A stretch of 5,691 nt of DNA from Sterolibacterium sp964521075 (GTDB lineage: Bacteria; Pseudomonadota; Gammaproteobacteria; Burkholderiales; Rhodocyclaceae). Both the position numbers and the translations under genes were made by a program. Of the stretch, positions 5,175-5,691 are shown one piece after another. The first letter of the stretch is position 1; each line of letters begins with the position of its first letter. The DNA is taken from contig CAZFPI010000128.1 in the NCBI GenBank assembly GCA_964521075.1, forward strand, positions 1-5,691, in the 5' to 3' direction. Under the pieces are notes generated by a model that saw only the letters and a list, made by a program, of their open reading frames with translations, had not been told where the DNA came from and made no database searches.

Positions 5175-5691
5175 GCCCGCCCTGCCTGACGAACTCGATG
5201 GATTTTTCTTCCATGCCCCGGGCGATGGTGTCCTTGTCTTTTTCGGTGGCATCGGCTTCAAGGCCATCGGCAAATTCGCGGGCTTCCTGGCTGATTTTCA
5301 TGGAGCAGAATTTCGGCCCGCACATGGAGCAGAAGTGGGCCTGCTTCGCACCTTCTTGCGGGAGGGTTTCGTCGTGGAATTCGCGCGAGCGGTCGGGGTC
5401 GAGCCCCAGGTTGAACTGGTCTGCCCAGCGGAATTCGAAACGGGCTTTGGATAGGGCGTTGTCGCGGATCTGTGCGCCGGGGTGGCCCTTGGCGAGGTCG
5501 GCGGCGTGGGCGGCGATCTTGTAGGCGATGATGCCGTCCTTGACGTCGTTTTTGTCGGGCAGGCCGAGGTGTTCCTTGGGGGTGACGTAGCAGAGCATGG
5601 CCGTGCCGTACCAGCCGATCATCGCCGCACCGATGGCGCTGGTGATGTGGTCGTAACCCGGTGCGATATCGGTGGTCAGTGGGCCAAGCGT
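5155..5691 (-). CDS. thiC: Phosphomethylpyrimidine synthase ThiC, C-terminal part (cut by window edge)
   Basis: ThiC is a radical SAM enzyme that converts 5-aminoimidazole ribotide to hydroxymethylpyrimidine phosphate, the pyrimidine half of thiamine. Only the last 178 residues are in the window; the frame stays open to 5691, so the start lies outside. The visible part starts TLGPLTTDIAPGYDHI and contains GAAMIGWYGTAMLCYVTPKEHLGLP. It also carries the diagnostic C-terminal cluster motif CSMCGPKFC (Cys codons within 5305-5331), the CX2CX4C that holds the [4Fe-4S] cluster. Any TPP riboswitch would be upstream of the window. The stop at 5155 overlaps the chosen start of the HD gene, which implies a shared transcript. 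Confidence 0.98.
   Translation of the reverse strand, partial: TLGPLTTDIAPGYDHITSAIGAAMIGWYGTAMLCYVTPKEHLGLPDKNDVKDGIIAYKIAAHAADLAKGHPGAQIRDNALSKARFEFRWADQFNLGLDPDRSREFHDETLPQEGAKQAHFCSMCGPKFCSMKISQEAREFADGLEADATEKDKDTIARGMEEKSIEFVRQGGHVYQKL

Noticed and set aside
4242..5189. Long plus-strand open frame of 315 codons opposite the HD gene
   Set aside because: It is antisense to the HD gene and the thiC end, is very rich in Gly/Val/Ala as expected for a mirror frame in G+C-rich DNA, and has no recognisable domain. The minus strand carries clear HD motifs.
5035..5454. Plus-strand open frame over thiC
   Set aside because: It lies antisense to the unmistakable ThiC C-terminus with its CX2CX4C motif and has no family features.

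Overview
The window looks like part of a proteobacterial chromosome, most likely betaproteobacterial. The basis is the proteobacterial ThiC C-terminus, the high G+C of the flanking genes, and repeats of a GCAAGACCTGAC type that I associate from memory with beta-/gammaproteobacterial genomes. No rRNA or other decisive marker is present, so the taxon is an inference.

Layout. (1) Positions 1-201 are non-coding and hold a degenerate repeat with inverted GGTCTTGC/GCAAGACC ends. (2) Positions 202-2208 hold a divergent pair: an AraC-family regulator on the minus strand and an HSL-type alpha/beta hydrolase (HGGG...GDSAGG) on the plus strand, sharing a short intergenic control region. (3) Positions 2209-2409 are non-coding and hold a second copy of the left-hand repeat, so the pair sits between two direct repeats of about 43 bp. 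(4) Positions 2410-3231 encode a two-domain protein, an N-terminal NYN (PIN-like RNase) domain joined by an S/T/A-rich linker to a C-terminal OST-HTH/LOTUS domain. (5) Positions 3324-3881 are a complete YefM-YoeB type II toxin-antitoxin operon with promoter, operator and Shine-Dalgarno site visible. (6) On the minus strand, from the right edge leftward, are the C-terminal part of thiC (cut by the window edge), an HD-domain phosphohydrolase overlapping the end of thiC, and a 95-residue YkgJ/YeiW-type cysteine-cluster protein 14 nt behind it. These three look like one transcription unit converging on yoeB.

How the parts may work together. The AraC protein probably controls the hydrolase, and perhaps itself, from the shared intergenic region. 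YefM-YoeB is self-contained: YefM neutralises the YoeB mRNA interferase and the complex represses its own promoter through paired TGTACA-type sites. The HD protein and the cysteine-cluster protein are co-directional with thiC and probably co-transcribed with it, but their link to thiamine synthesis is unknown. The repeats, the apparently lower G+C of the NYN gene and the toxin-antitoxin pair suggest that the part left of the thiC operon is an accessory region. The least understood items are the repeat-flanked regulator/hydrolase cassette, the NYN-LOTUS protein and the PDE-like HD protein behind thiC.
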